Under the pieces are notes generated by a model that ran no database searches, was not told the DNA's origin, and was given only the letters and a program-made list of their open reading frames with translations. A program made the position numbers and the translations under genes. Source: Collinsella sp. (GTDB lineage: Bacteria > Actinomycetota > Coriobacteriia > Coriobacteriales > Coriobacteriaceae). From it: a stretch of 64,000 nucleotides of DNA. The stretch's first letter is position 1; each line of letters starts with the position of its first letter. This document shows, piece by piece, positions 17,786 to 26,182 of this stretch. The stretch spans positions 29,221 through 93,220 of the forward strand of contig DXZQ01000007.1 of assembly GCA_019419585.1 (NCBI GenBank), written 5' to 3'.

Positions 17786-19789
17786 ATGTCGAAGCAAGCG
17801 GTCGTTGGAATCTTGGCGCATGTCGATGCCGGCAAGACTACGCTGGCCGAGGCCATGCTGTTCAACGCAGGTCGCATTCGCAAGCGCGGCCGTGTGGACG
17901 ACGGTGACTCGCACCTGGATACCAACGCTATCGAGCGCGAGCGCGGCATCACGATTTTCTCGTCGCAGGCTGTGCTCGATCACGAAGATACTCACGTTAT
18001 GCTCGTGGACGCTCCCGGTCACGTGGATTTTTCGGCCGAGGCGGAGCGCACGTTGCGCGCGCTCGACTACGCGATTTTGGTTGTGGGCGCCAACTACGGC
18101 GTGCAGGGACACACCGAAACCCTGTGGCGCCTGCTTGCGCGCTATGACATCCCGACGTTCGTCTTTATCAATAAAATCGATTTGGAGAATCCTGGCCGCG
18201 ATATTTTGCTGGCACAGCTTGGGCAGCGCCTTTCCGAGGGCTGCTTAGATGCCAACGAACTGCTGGCGGGTGGCGCCGCTTGGGAGGACGCTGCCGCGTT
18301 GGACGAGGCGGCCCTCGAGGAGTTTCTTGAGACGGGTGAGCTTTCCGTCGCAACGCTGTCGCGCATGGTTGCCGAGCGCAAGCTCTTTCCCTGCTTTGCC
18401 GGCTCGGCGCTCAAGGACCAGGGCGTGGGCGAGCTGTTGGATGGCATGTGCACGCTGATGCGTGAACAGGCGTGGGCCCCGGAGTTCGCCGCGCGCGTCT
18501 ATCGTGTCAGCCGAGGCGTTCGCGGCGAGCGCTTGTCTTGGGTTAAAGTGACCGGCGGCACGCTGCGTGCAAAACAGATGATCGAGGGGCGCTCCGGTGC
18601 CGAGGTATGGGAGCAGAAGGTCGATCAGGTACGCATCTATAACGGCGAGAAGTACGAGCTTGCCCAGGAAGTTGCTGCTGGCGGTATTTGTGCCGTGACG
18701 GGTCTTGCGCACGTTCGCCCGGGGGATGCCTTGGGCGCGGAGCCCGGGTGCGATGCGCCCGTCATTGCGCCGGTTCTCACCTATACGGTGCTACCGGGCG
18801 AACACGATGTCCATGCGGTGTTCAAAGCGCTGACCGAGTTGGCCGACGAAGACCCCATGCTCGGCGTAAGTTGGAATACGCATCTTGAGCAGATCCATTT
18901 GCAGTTGATGGGTGCCGTGCAACTCGAGGTCGTGCAGCGGGTGTTGGCCGATCGCTTTGGCCTTTCGATCGAGTTTGAGCCCGGCGGCATTCTGTATAAG
19001 GAGACTATCTCGCAGCCGGTCGAGGGCGTGGGCCACTTTGAACCACTGCGCCATTACGCCGAGGTGCATCTGCGCTTGGAGCCGCTGCCAGCGGGCTCGG
19101 GCGTGCAATTTGGTACCGTTGCCTCGACCGATGAGCTCGATTTGAACTGGCAGCGCCTGGCGCTCACCAACGCCATGGAGCGCGATCACCTGGGTGTGCT
19201 GACCGGCTCGCCCATCACCGATGTGCGCATTACGCTCACGGGCGGCCGTGCGCATGCCAAGCATACCGAGGGCGGTGACTTTCGGCAGGCCACGTATCGC
19301 GCGATTCGCCAGGGCTTGATGCGGGCGCGTGAGGCCGGTGCGGCGGTGCTGCTGGAACCGTGGTATCACTTTGAGCTCGAGGTGCCGGGGGAGTGCGTGG
19401 GCAGGGCGCTCTCGGATGTCACGCGCATGGGCGCCGAGTACGACCCGCCGGCGATGGCGGGCGACCGGGCAAAACTCATGGGTCGCGTGCCGGCATCCGA
19501 GGTGCAGGATTACGCGCTGGAGGTGGCTGCCTACACGAGCGGCCGCGGACATCTGTACCTGGAGTTCGCCGGTTATGCGGCTTGCCATGATGCCGAGCGC
19601 GTCATCGAGGCGGCCGCCTATGAGCCCGAGGCCGATCTGCCCAACACGCCCGACTCGGTCTTTTGCGCTCACGGTGCCGGCTACACGGTCAAATGGTATG
19701 ACGTGCCCGCCGCAGCGCACGTAAAGATCGATCCCGCCACCTTCCGTCCCTGGCGAGCAGCAGACGCCGAGTTTTTCGGCCACATGTGA
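17786..19789 (+). CDS. TetM/TetO-like translational GTPase (ribosomal protection family)
   Basis: This 667-residue protein has the EF-G-like layout. G1 is AHVDAGKTT, G2 is ERERGITIFSSQA, G3 is DAPGH and G4 is NKID, followed by domains II-V (domain IV has YVVTHAG-like order in GVLTGSPITDVRITLTGGRAHAKHTEGGDF). The size and the GILAHVDAGKTT start match tetracycline ribosomal-protection proteins. The sequence is clearly divergent from mobile Tet(M)/(O)/(W), and no mobile context is present, so resistance should not be assumed. The ATG at 17786 follows AAGAGGAGAGCC. The last two sense codons and the TGA lie inside a palindromic repeat (19783-19815). Confidence 0.82.
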   Translation: MSKQAVVGILAHVDAGKTTLAEAMLFNAGRIRKRGRVDDGDSHLDTNAIERERGITIFSSQAVLDHEDTHVMLVDAPGHVDFSAEAERTLRALDYAILVVGANYGVQGHTETLWRLLARYDIPTFVFINKIDLENPGRDILLAQLGQRLSEGCLDANELLAGGAAWEDAAALDEAALEEFLETGELSVATLSRMVAERKLFPCFAGSALKDQGVGELLDGMCTLMREQAWAPEFAARVYRVSRGVRGERLSWVKVTGGTLRAKQMIEGRSGAEVWEQKVDQVRIYNGEKYELAQEVAAGGICAVTGLAHVRPGDALGAEPGCDAPVIAPVLTYTVLPGEHDVHAVFKALTELADEDPMLGVSWNTHLEQIHLQLMGAVQLEVVQRVLADRFGLSIEFEPGGILYKETISQPVEGVGHFEPLRHYAEVHLRLEPLPAGSGVQFGTVASTDELDLNWQRLALTNAMERDHLGVLTGSPITDVRITLTGGRAHAKHTEGGDFRQATYRAIRQGLMRAREAGAAVLLEPWYHFELEVPGECVGRALSDVTRMGAEYDPPAMAGDRAKLMGRVPASEVQDYALEVAAYTSGRGHLYLEFAGYAACHDAERVIEAAAYEPEADLPNTPDSVFCAHGAGYTVKWYDVPAAAHVKIDPATFRPWRAADAEFFGHM

Positions 19790-19815
19790 CAAAGGGACAG
19801 CCCCTTTGTCACATG
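19783..19815. repeat. GTGACAAAGGGACAG palindrome overlapping the stop codon
   Basis: The arms CATGTGACAAAGGG and CCTTTGTCACATG form a hairpin. The TGA stop of the TetM-like gene lies inside the left arm. Same family as 21001-21031, 24106-24136, 28085-28113 and 28817-28855. Confidence 0.85.
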
Positions 19816-19818
19816 CTA

Positions 19819-19848
19819 TTGGTATAACTCAGTATAAGTTGGTATAAC
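19819..19848. promoter_or_regulatory. Three tandem 10-bp TATAA repeats upstream of the AAA ATPase
   Basis: TTGGTATAAC, TCAGTATAAG and TTGGTATAAC occupy 19819-19828, 19829-19838 and 19839-19848. They are in exact 10-bp phase, one helical turn apart, 35 bp before the ATPase start. They may be a regulator-binding array or stacked -10 boxes. Confidence 0.5.
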
Positions 19849-19882
19849 TGTTACTAGGGTTTGCCAATCCGAGGAGGCCGAT

Positions 19883-21001
19883 ATGAATCCAAATCCCTTT
19901 AAGCCCACAGCTGGTAAGCGGCCTCCGATACTCATCGGTCGCGAGTCGGTCATCGAAGATTTTGAGGAAGGGCTCGACAACGGCGCCGGAGCGCCGGGCA
20001 GGCTCATGCTCATTACGGGAAACCGCGGCTGTGGCAAAACGGTTCTCCTGCGGGAGCTGCAACGTCTAGCCAGCGAGCGCGGATGGGCGGTTGTCTCCGA
20101 TTCCGCTTCGCTTGGTTTGTGCGACCGCTTGGCCGACGCGCTTCGCTCGAATAAACCCGTTGTGACGTCAATGGAGTTTGGGCCGTCGTTTGGCCGGATG
20201 TCGGTCGAGGCGGCGCGGGCAAAAGGCGAGACATTGCGAGGGCTGGTCAACGAGCGTCTCAAGAAGCTCGGTCCGGGCAAGGGCGTCTTGTTTGCGATTG
20301 ACGAGGCACAATCGGTGTCTATCGAGGAACTGGCGGCTCTTGCCGTCCTCTATCAGCAGGTGCTCGGAGACCAGGATGCCACGGGCTTGCCCGATAGCGA
20401 CCAGCGCGGTCTTGCGCTGGCGTTCGCCGGCTTGCCCAGTATGGTTGACGATCTGCTCGAAGAGCCGAGCGTGACGTTTTTGCGGCGTGCCCAGCAGCGT
20501 ACGTTGGGGGCAATATCTTTGCCCAAAGTGCGCGATTCGTATATCCAGACGGTCAAAGACGCTGGTCTTTACGTTGACGCGGAGACGGCGGACCTTGCGG
20601 CGCGCAAGAGCATGGGGCATCCCTATATGGTTCAGCTGGTGGGCTATTACATGTGGCGGTCTGCTGTCCGGCGTGGCTCGCAGGTCATCGAAAGGCGCGA
20701 TGTCGAGAATGGCCATGCGGATGCCGTCTCCGAGTTCTACGAAGCGGTTGACGCACCTCTGTATTACGGTCTGCGCAGCCCTCAGCGCCTCTTTATCGAG
20801 GCTATGGCGGTTGACGAGGACAAGCCGACGCGCACGGCGGATATCATTGAGCGCTGCGACCGTACCCAGAGCTGGGCGAGTAAATATCGCGCAAGCCTGA
20901 TTCGCGAGCGCGTCATCGAGGCCGCCGGATACGGCCTTGTGCGGTTTACCGTGCCCATGCTGGGCGAGTATATCCGCGACCGCGTTTTATGGCACGAGTA
21001 A
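19883..21001 (+). CDS. AAA-family ATP-binding protein (ORC/STAND-like), function unknown
   Basis: This 372-residue protein has Walker A GNRGCGKT at 46-53 and Walker B VLFAIDEAQ at 135-143. A sensor-like region (LALAFAGLPSM) and a helical C-terminus ending in a winged-helix-like segment (ASKYRASLIRERVIEAAGYG) follow. The N-terminal IGRESVIEDFEEGL is the AAA_16/ORC-like entry motif. Such solitary ATPases are common in Bifidobacterium and Coriobacteriia and have no assigned role. GAGGAGG precedes the ATG. The stop codon abuts another GTGACAAAGGGAC palindrome. Confidence 0.75.
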   Translation: MNPNPFKPTAGKRPPILIGRESVIEDFEEGLDNGAGAPGRLMLITGNRGCGKTVLLRELQRLASERGWAVVSDSASLGLCDRLADALRSNKPVVTSMEFGPSFGRMSVEAARAKGETLRGLVNERLKKLGPGKGVLFAIDEAQSVSIEELAALAVLYQQVLGDQDATGLPDSDQRGLALAFAGLPSMVDDLLEEPSVTFLRRAQQRTLGAISLPKVRDSYIQTVKDAGLYVDAETADLAARKSMGHPYMVQLVGYYMWRSAVRRGSQVIERRDVENGHADAVSEFYEAVDAPLYYGLRSPQRLFIEAMAVDEDKPTRTADIIERCDRTQSWASKYRASLIRERVIEAAGYGLVRFTVPMLGEYIRDRVLWHE

Positions 21002-21031
21002 TGTGACAAAGGGACTGTCCCTTTGTCATAT
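21001..21031. repeat. GTGACAAAGGGAC palindrome
   Basis: ATGTGACAAAGGGAC pairs with GTCCCTTTGTCATAT. It starts on the last base of the ATPase stop codon. Confidence 0.85.
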
Positions 21032-21054
21032 CGATGTTTGAGAGAGGTCAAAGC

Positions 21055-21612
21055 ATGGTGATTCATACCGAGCGCTTGACGCTTCGTCCGTGGCGCGAGG
21101 CGGATGCGGAAAGCCTGTTTACATTTGCGAGCGACCCAGACGTGGGGCCGGCTGCGGGCTGGCCGCCCCATCGAAGCGTTGAGGAGAGCGGGGAGATCAT
21201 TCGGACGGTCTTTACGGCGCCCCATACCTTTGCCGTTTGCCTGACTGCGACAGACGAGCCCGTGGGCAGCATCGGGCTCATGCCGCCTCGCTGCGAGTCG
21301 AACGATCAAAGTGCTGGGCCCGAACTCGAGGTGGGGTATTGGGTCGCTAAGCCGTTCTGGGGTCGAGGCTTTGCTCCCGAAGCGGTGCGAGCCATGCAGC
21401 GTTATGCGTTCGAAACGCTTGGCTGCAAGGCACTTTGGTGCGGATATTACGAGGGTAATAACAAGTCGTTACGCGTTCAGCAAAAGTGTGGATTCGCGCC
21501 GCATCACATTGAGCGCGACGTGCCCTGCGAGCTTATGGGCGATGTACGTACCGAGTGCTTTACGTATTTGACCTGCGAAGACTGGCGCAGGCAGGCGGAA
21601 GGGGAACGATGA
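21055..21612 (+). CDS. GNAT N-acetyltransferase, RimJ/RimL-like
   Basis: This 185-residue protein starts with the RimJ-type opening IHTERLTLRPWREADAE and contains VGYWVAKPFWGRGFAPEAVRAM (acetyl-CoA binding) and GCKALWCGYYEGNNKSLRVQQKCGF. The family acetylates N-termini, amino acids or small amines. The ATG at 21055 is preferred because GAGAGAGG lies seven bases before it. Its stop overlaps the ATG of the UvrA-like gene (ATGA, 21609-21612), so the two are coupled. This pairing may mean a common role in self-protection, but that is speculation. Confidence 0.85.
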   Translation: MVIHTERLTLRPWREADAESLFTFASDPDVGPAAGWPPHRSVEESGEIIRTVFTAPHTFAVCLTATDEPVGSIGLMPPRCESNDQSAGPELEVGYWVAKPFWGRGFAPEAVRAMQRYAFETLGCKALWCGYYEGNNKSLRVQQKCGFAPHHIERDVPCELMGDVRTECFTYLTCEDWRRQAEGER

Positions 21613-24101
21613 CGGTGTCGCAACAACCAAGTGCTATCGAGGTACGTGGCGCGCGCGTCCATAACCTCAAGAACATCGATATCGATATTCCGCTGGGAAA
21701 GCTCGTGGGTATTGCCGGCGTATCGGGTTCGGGCAAGAGCTCGCTGGCACTGGGCGTTCTTTACGCCGAGGGCTCGCGTCGCTACTTGGAGGCGCTCAGC
21801 ACCTATACCCGCCGTCGTCTGACGCAGGCCGAGCACGCTCAGGTGGATGAGGTGCTGCACGTGCCGGCGGCGCTCGCACTACACCAGCGTCCGAGCGTGC
21901 CGGGCGTGCGTTCCACTTTTGGCACCATGACCGAGCTCAACAATAGCCTGCGTCTGCTCTTTAGCCGTTGCGCCCATCACGTGTGCCCGCACTGCGGGGC
22001 GCGCGTGGAGCCGAGCCTTAACGTGGCTGCGGGCCTGTCGCTCACGTGCCCCGCATGCGGCCGCGAGTTCTACGCGCCGAGTGCCGAGGATTTGGCTTTC
22101 AATAGCGGCGGTGCGTGTCCTACCTGTGGCGGCACCGGTGTCATGCGCGAGGTGGACGAGGCGAGCCTGGTGCCCGACGAGTCAAAGACTATCAATGAGG
22201 GCGCAGTGCTTCCCTGGGGTACGCTCATGTGGGATCTGATGAAGCAGGTGGCCGGCGAGATGGGCGTACGCACCGACGTGCCGTTTAACCAGCTCACACC
22301 TCAAGAGCGCGACATTGTGTTTCACGGACCGGCGGTTAAGAAGCATATTCTCTACGTTCCCAAAAACGGCGAGGGCGCCACGCCGCTCGATTTCACCTAT
22401 TACAACGCCGTCTATACCGTCGAGAATGCGCTCGCCAAGGTTAAGGACGACAAGGGTCTCAAACGCGTTGCACGCTTTTTGCGCGAGGGGCCGTGCCGTG
22501 ACTGCGGCGGCACCCGTCTCTCCGAGGCCGCACGCCAACCCCAGGTGCGCGGTATCAATCTGGCACAGGCGGCGGCTATGACATTGGGCGAGGCGATTGA
22601 GTGGGTGCGCGGGGTGCCCGCATCCTTGTCGGCCGAGATGCAGCCCATGGCGACGGATATCTGCGATTCGTTTTTGGGCGCGGCCCATCGCCTGGTCGAC
22701 CTGGGTCTCGATTACCTTTCGCTCGATCGCGCCGGTGCCACGCTCTCCACGGGCGAGCGTCAGCGCGTGCAGCTCGCCCGCGTGGTGCGCAACCGATCGA
22801 CGGGCGTGCTTTATGTGCTGGACGAGCCTTCGATCGGCTTGCATCCTGCCAATGTCGATGGCCTGGTGGGCGTGATGCGCGATCTGGTGGATGACGGCAA
22901 CACCGTGGTTGTTGTTGACCACGACACGCGCGTGCTGGCAGAAGCCGACTATCTGGTCGAGATGGGCCCCGTTGCCGGAGCAGGCGGCGGTCATGTGATC
23001 GCCGCCGGTACGGTGGGCGAGGTCGAACAATCGCAGGGTAGCCGCATCGCGCCGTTCTTGCGCTCGGACCCCAAGCGCTTGCGCCCGCAGGTGGCTGACG
23101 ACGAAATGTTCGACCAGGGCCATATCCGCATGGCGACCGATGCCATCCATACCGTCAAGCCGCTCGAAGTCGATATCCCGCGCGGCCGCCTTGTCGCGGT
23201 AACGGGTGTTTCAGGTTCGGGCAAGACGACATTGGTGCTCGAGACGCTCATCCCGGCGCTCAAGGCGCAAGCGGCTGGCGAGCGCCTGCCGAGGCACGTG
23301 CGTTGGGTCGATGCCGAGGGCATCGCGCGCGCCAACCTGATTGACGCCACGCCCATTGGCGCCAACGTGCGCTCGACGGTGGCGACCTATGCCGACATCC
23401 ATGATGAGCTGCGCCGCGCCTTCGCCCGCACGCCCGAGGCCAAGGCGGCAGGGTATAAGGCGGGTGCCTTTAGCTACAACACCGGCGCCTTGCGCTGCCC
23501 CACATGCGATGGCACGGGCTCGATATCGCTTGACGTGCAGTTTTTGCCCGATGTCGAGATCGTCTGCCCTGCATGCCGTGGCTCGCGTTATGCAGACGCG
23601 GCTTCGCATATTCATCGCGAGGGCAAGGACGGCAGCCTGCTTACGTTGCCGCAACTTATGGATATGAGCGTGGATGAGGCCCTCGACGCGACCGTCGGAC
23701 TCAAGAAGGTTCAGGTGCGTTTACAGACCTTGCACGACCTGGGCTTAGGCTACCTGACGCTTGGCGAGCCCACGCCGGCGCTTTCGGGCGGCGAGGCGCA
23801 GCGGCTCAAGCTTGCGAGCGAGATGGGACGCGTGCAGGACGATGCCGTATTCGTGTTCGATGAACCCACGATTGGCCTGCATCCGCTCGACGTTCAGGTG
23901 CTGCTGGATGTGTTCGACGGCCTCGTTGCCAAGGGCGCCACGGTCATCGTGATCGAACACGACCTCGACCTTATCCGTAACGCCGATTACGTGATCGACA
24001 TGGGTCCGGGTGGCGGCGACGCCGGTGGTCAGATTGTCTGCGCCGGCACGCCGGGCGACATCTCGGCCTGCTCTGCAAGCGTTACCGGCCGCTACCTATA
24101 A
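21609..24101 (+). CDS. Class II UvrA-like ABC ATPase
   Basis: This 830-residue protein has two ABC modules. The first has Walker A GVSGSGKS at 37-44 and the signature STGERQRVQLARV; the second has GVSGSGKTT and LSGGEAQRLKLASE. Zinc-type Cys pairs are CPHCG/CPACG, CPTCGGTG, CRDCGGTR and CPTCDGTG. It is about 110 residues shorter than UvrA of nucleotide excision repair, as in class II UvrAs (DrrC-like). These lack the UvrB-binding insertion and are linked to tolerance of DNA-binding drugs. It is translationally coupled to the GNAT gene. Confidence 0.85.
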   Translation: MTVSQQPSAIEVRGARVHNLKNIDIDIPLGKLVGIAGVSGSGKSSLALGVLYAEGSRRYLEALSTYTRRRLTQAEHAQVDEVLHVPAALALHQRPSVPGVRSTFGTMTELNNSLRLLFSRCAHHVCPHCGARVEPSLNVAAGLSLTCPACGREFYAPSAEDLAFNSGGACPTCGGTGVMREVDEASLVPDESKTINEGAVLPWGTLMWDLMKQVAGEMGVRTDVPFNQLTPQERDIVFHGPAVKKHILYVPKNGEGATPLDFTYYNAVYTVENALAKVKDDKGLKRVARFLREGPCRDCGGTRLSEAARQPQVRGINLAQAAAMTLGEAIEWVRGVPASLSAEMQPMATDICDSFLGAAHRLVDLGLDYLSLDRAGATLSTGERQRVQLARVVRNRSTGVLYVLDEPSIGLHPANVDGLVGVMRDLVDDGNTVVVVDHDTRVLAEADYLVEMGPVAGAGGGHVIAAGTVGEVEQSQGSRIAPFLRSDPKRLRPQVADDEMFDQGHIRMATDAIHTVKPLEVDIPRGRLVAVTGVSGSGKTTLVLETLIPALKAQAAGERLPRHVRWVDAEGIARANLIDATPIGANVRSTVATYADIHDELRRAFARTPEAKAAGYKAGAFSYNTGALRCPTCDGTGSISLDVQFLPDVEIVCPACRGSRYADAASHIHREGKDGSLLTLPQLMDMSVDEALDATVGLKKVQVRLQTLHDLGLGYLTLGEPTPALSGGEAQRLKLASEMGRVQDDAVFVFDEPTIGLHPLDVQVLLDVFDGLVAKGATVIVIEHDLDLIRNADYVIDMGPGGGDAGGQIVCAGTPGDISACSASVTGRYL

Positions 24102-24105
24102 CCGA

Positions 24106-24136
24106 ATGTGACAAAGGGACAGTCCCTTTGTCACAT
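24106..24136. repeat. GTGACAAAGGGACAG palindrome, left flank of island
   Basis: ATGTGACAAAGGGAC and GTCCCTTTGTCACAT are perfect arms. It lies 4 bp after the uvrA-like stop and outside the left boundary repeats of the island. Confidence 0.88.
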
Positions 24137-24181
24137 GCCGGCAAGGCCTGTCAGCATCACGCTTTTCTTTTCTAGCCAATT

Positions 24182-24211
24182 CTAGTTAAAAGCAGTTAAT
24201 TACCGTTAAAA
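24182..24211. repeat. Left boundary array: three 10-bp phased repeats
   Basis: CTAGTTAAAA, GCAGTTAATT and ACCGTTAAAA follow each other without gaps. Each carries GTTAAWW at the same phase. The first unit, with its ATT prefix, is identical to that of the array at 28031-28070 on the far side of the low-GC genes. Confidence 0.7.
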
Positions 24212-24216
24212 GCTAG

Positions 24217-24348
24217 CATGTTGTCGACGTAGCACTTGAACAGCTTGTGCCTGAGGACCAAAATGACTTCAGCCCATTCGCGAAATTTGCACGCCCTATA
24301 GTGAGTGGGCTCTCGCTTGAGCCGATGCTGCCAAGAGGCGGCCGATAG
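24217..24348 (+). pseudogene. Possible transposase N-terminal remnant
   Basis: A 43-codon open stretch without a start codon contains LEQLVPEDQND and ends PMLPRGGR-stop. LVPEDH near the N-terminus and a PRGGRP segment about 30 residues later are the entry pattern of IS1182/DUF772-type transposases. The resemblance is short, so this is a weak call. If true, the recombinase gene sits directly behind a decayed insertion sequence. Confidence 0.25.
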
Positions 24349-24356
24349 GGGCAATT

Positions 24357-24959
24357 ATGGACAATCGAATCTTTGGGTATGCGCGTGTCTCTTCCGCGGA
24401 CCAGAACTTGGATCGTCAGTTAGACGCACTGGGAAGGTTTCCCGTTCAACAGGGTCAGATTTACGCTGACAAGGCAAGCGGTAAGAACTTTAGACGTCCC
24501 CAGTACCAGCGTCTTCTTCGCAGGTTGCGCGAGGGTGACGTTCTCGTGATCAAAAGTATCGATCGATTGGGTCGCGATTATCGTGAAGTCCTCGATGAAT
24601 GGCGACGCATCACGGTGGATAGGCGTGCTGCCATCGTGGTGCTTGATATGCCGTTACTCGATACGCGCGAGCAACCCGATGGCATCACGGGAACGTTCAT
24701 GGCGGATCTGGTCCTTCAAATCTTGAGCTACGTGGCGCAGCTGGAGCGCGAGAACATCAAGCAGCGCCAGGCAGAGGGCATCGCGTCGGCGCGCCTGCGT
24801 GGCGTGAGATTTGGGAGGCCGGCGCTCGAACGTCCAGATGGCTATAACGATGTCATCAAATCATTTGAAGGGGGTGAAGTTACGAGGCGAGAGGCCGCAA
24901 CGCTCCTGAACGTCAGCGCATCGACGTTCGATCGTTGGAGACGGGCGGACACGAACTGA
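24357..24959 (+). CDS. Small serine recombinase (resolvase/invertase family)
   Basis: This 200-residue protein has the resolvase catalytic domain with YARVSS (Ser12 nucleophile) and SIDRLGRDYRE at about 66-76. The long E helix is followed by a C-terminal HTH (VTRREAATLLNVSASTFDRWRR) that should bind the crossover site. This is the Tn3-resolvase/Hin-type size, not the large phage-integrase type. It lies beside one boundary array of the low-GC island and is the only recombinase in the window, so it probably acts on those sites. The ribosome site is weak (GATAGGGGC). Confidence 0.9.
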   Translation: MDNRIFGYARVSSADQNLDRQLDALGRFPVQQGQIYADKASGKNFRRPQYQRLLRRLREGDVLVIKSIDRLGRDYREVLDEWRRITVDRRAAIVVLDMPLLDTREQPDGITGTFMADLVLQILSYVAQLERENIKQRQAEGIASARLRGVRFGRPALERPDGYNDVIKSFEGGEVTRREAATLLNVSASTFDRWRRADTN

Positions 24960-25153
24960 TATGACCGTTCGCCGTCTGTCCGTCCTCTTTAACTAGACAT
25001 TTTGAAGAGGGGAGTTTATCGCACAGAGCCCACTCCTTCCCTCGATGTTTATCCAGTTCACGCCCTGGAACCAAATAGTGCCACCGCGTTGCCAATTCGT
25101 CTGCTTTTTGACGAGGGGTTATGAGCTGTAACGTCAATCGAAGGGAAATAGCC

Positions 25154-25969
25154 GTGAAACGAAATGCTACTAAAAAGCAGCCCATGATGGGCTTGCTTGT
25201 TCTGCTCATCTGTTCTCTGGGGTTCATTTCGGCCTGTTCACAGAATGATGCAAACGCTGCAAAGTCGAAATATGTCGACGATAAGGCGATGAATGTTATC
25301 GCCGCCGGGTTTGAGAGAAGGTCCGACGTCATTGAATCTAATGCAAACGATGATGATCCTCATTCAACCGAGAATATCCAGGAAGCTATTGAGGCTGAAA
25401 TCAAGAACGACAAGGAACTCAAGAACGCTAGGTTTAAGGATTCCAAGATGCAACAGGACGTAATCACGTATCTGAATCTGCTTGATGACCAGCTTAAGGT
25501 GACCGAGGACTACTCGCAATCGTCTGCGGATTATTACGAAGAGTGGAATAAAGTCTACGATAAGCGGTCTGCGCAACTCAAGAAGCTTGTTGATAATTAC
25601 GGGCTGGAAGTAGGGGAAAAATATGAGGATGATTTCAACGACTTAATTAAGAATGGAAAGTCCGTAGCAGAGAAGACCCGCTATGAGGATGCCATCAACA
25701 GTTTGATTCAGGGAGCAAATTTCGAAAAATCGGATGACGGTTACGGTCTGTATACGTATACGGCGGTAGTTGAGAACACCTCTGGTATATCGTTCTCTAA
25801 CGTCAGCCTGACACTTGCTCTCTATGATGCAGATGACATCAAAGCGGAGGAGACCTATGCGGACACCTCTTCGTGGGCGCCGGGTGAGAAAGTCAAGTTC
25901 GAGGCAATGTCCGATGTTGACGCTGCGCGCGTTGTCGCATCTGTTTCCAGCTACGATGTAAATAAATAA
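25154..25969 (+). CDS. Lipoprotein with FxLYD-type C-terminal domain
   Basis: This 271-residue protein has a lipoprotein signal: a basic N-terminus (MKRNATKKQ), a hydrophobic core, and lipobox ISAC with Cys28. The middle (about 40-190) is charged and helical. The C-terminal 75 residues read YTYTAVVENTSGISFSNVSL and then a short-loop beta pattern of the FxLYD/DUF3426-like fold (conserved N-x-S and a W-APGEK-F turn). The start is the GTG at 25154 with GAAGGGA upstream; an ATG at 25121 would spoil the signal peptide. Codon use and GC are lower than in flanking genes. Binding target unknown. Confidence 0.75.
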   Translation: MKRNATKKQPMMGLLVLLICSLGFISACSQNDANAAKSKYVDDKAMNVIAAGFERRSDVIESNANDDDPHSTENIQEAIEAEIKNDKELKNARFKDSKMQQDVITYLNLLDDQLKVTEDYSQSSADYYEEWNKVYDKRSAQLKKLVDNYGLEVGEKYEDDFNDLIKNGKSVAEKTRYEDAINSLIQGANFEKSDDGYGLYTYTAVVENTSGISFSNVSLTLALYDADDIKAEETYADTSSWAPGEKVKFEAMSDVDAARVVASVSSYDVNK

Positions 25970-25983
25970 GTTCTGCACGGAAG

Positions 25984-26025
25984 GGGCGGGTTAATCGGCA
26001 ATGAATGGTTGACCTGCCCGTTTTA
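25984..26025 (+). terminator. Intrinsic terminator after the lipoprotein gene
   Basis: GGGCGGGTTAA (25984-25994) pairs over 11 bp, with two G-T pairs, with TTGACCTGCCC (26009-26019), and GTTTTAT follows. The two genes downstream therefore need their own promoter. Confidence 0.7.
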
Positions 26026-26182
26026 TGCCAATTATTGAACAACAAGTGCTGCGAACGAATGTGTATATTTCGGATTGCAAACAACTGCCCTCGTCTAAAG
26101 ACATGCTGAAAACGACAATTTAGGCATGAGGTATAACCCACGGCAGTTTCTTAAATAGCAGGGATTTTGAAAGGAATAGGGG

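Noticed and set aside
17786..19789. Acquired tetracycline resistance gene
   Set aside because: The family fits, but the sequence is divergent and there is no mobile context in the flanks, so resistance is not claimed.
21609..24101. Housekeeping uvrA of nucleotide excision repair
   Set aside because: The protein is about 110 residues short and matches the class II form without the UvrB-binding insertion.
24357..24959. Phage integrase or prophage
   Set aside because: The recombinase is a small resolvase/invertase and no phage structural, lysis or packaging genes lie nearby.
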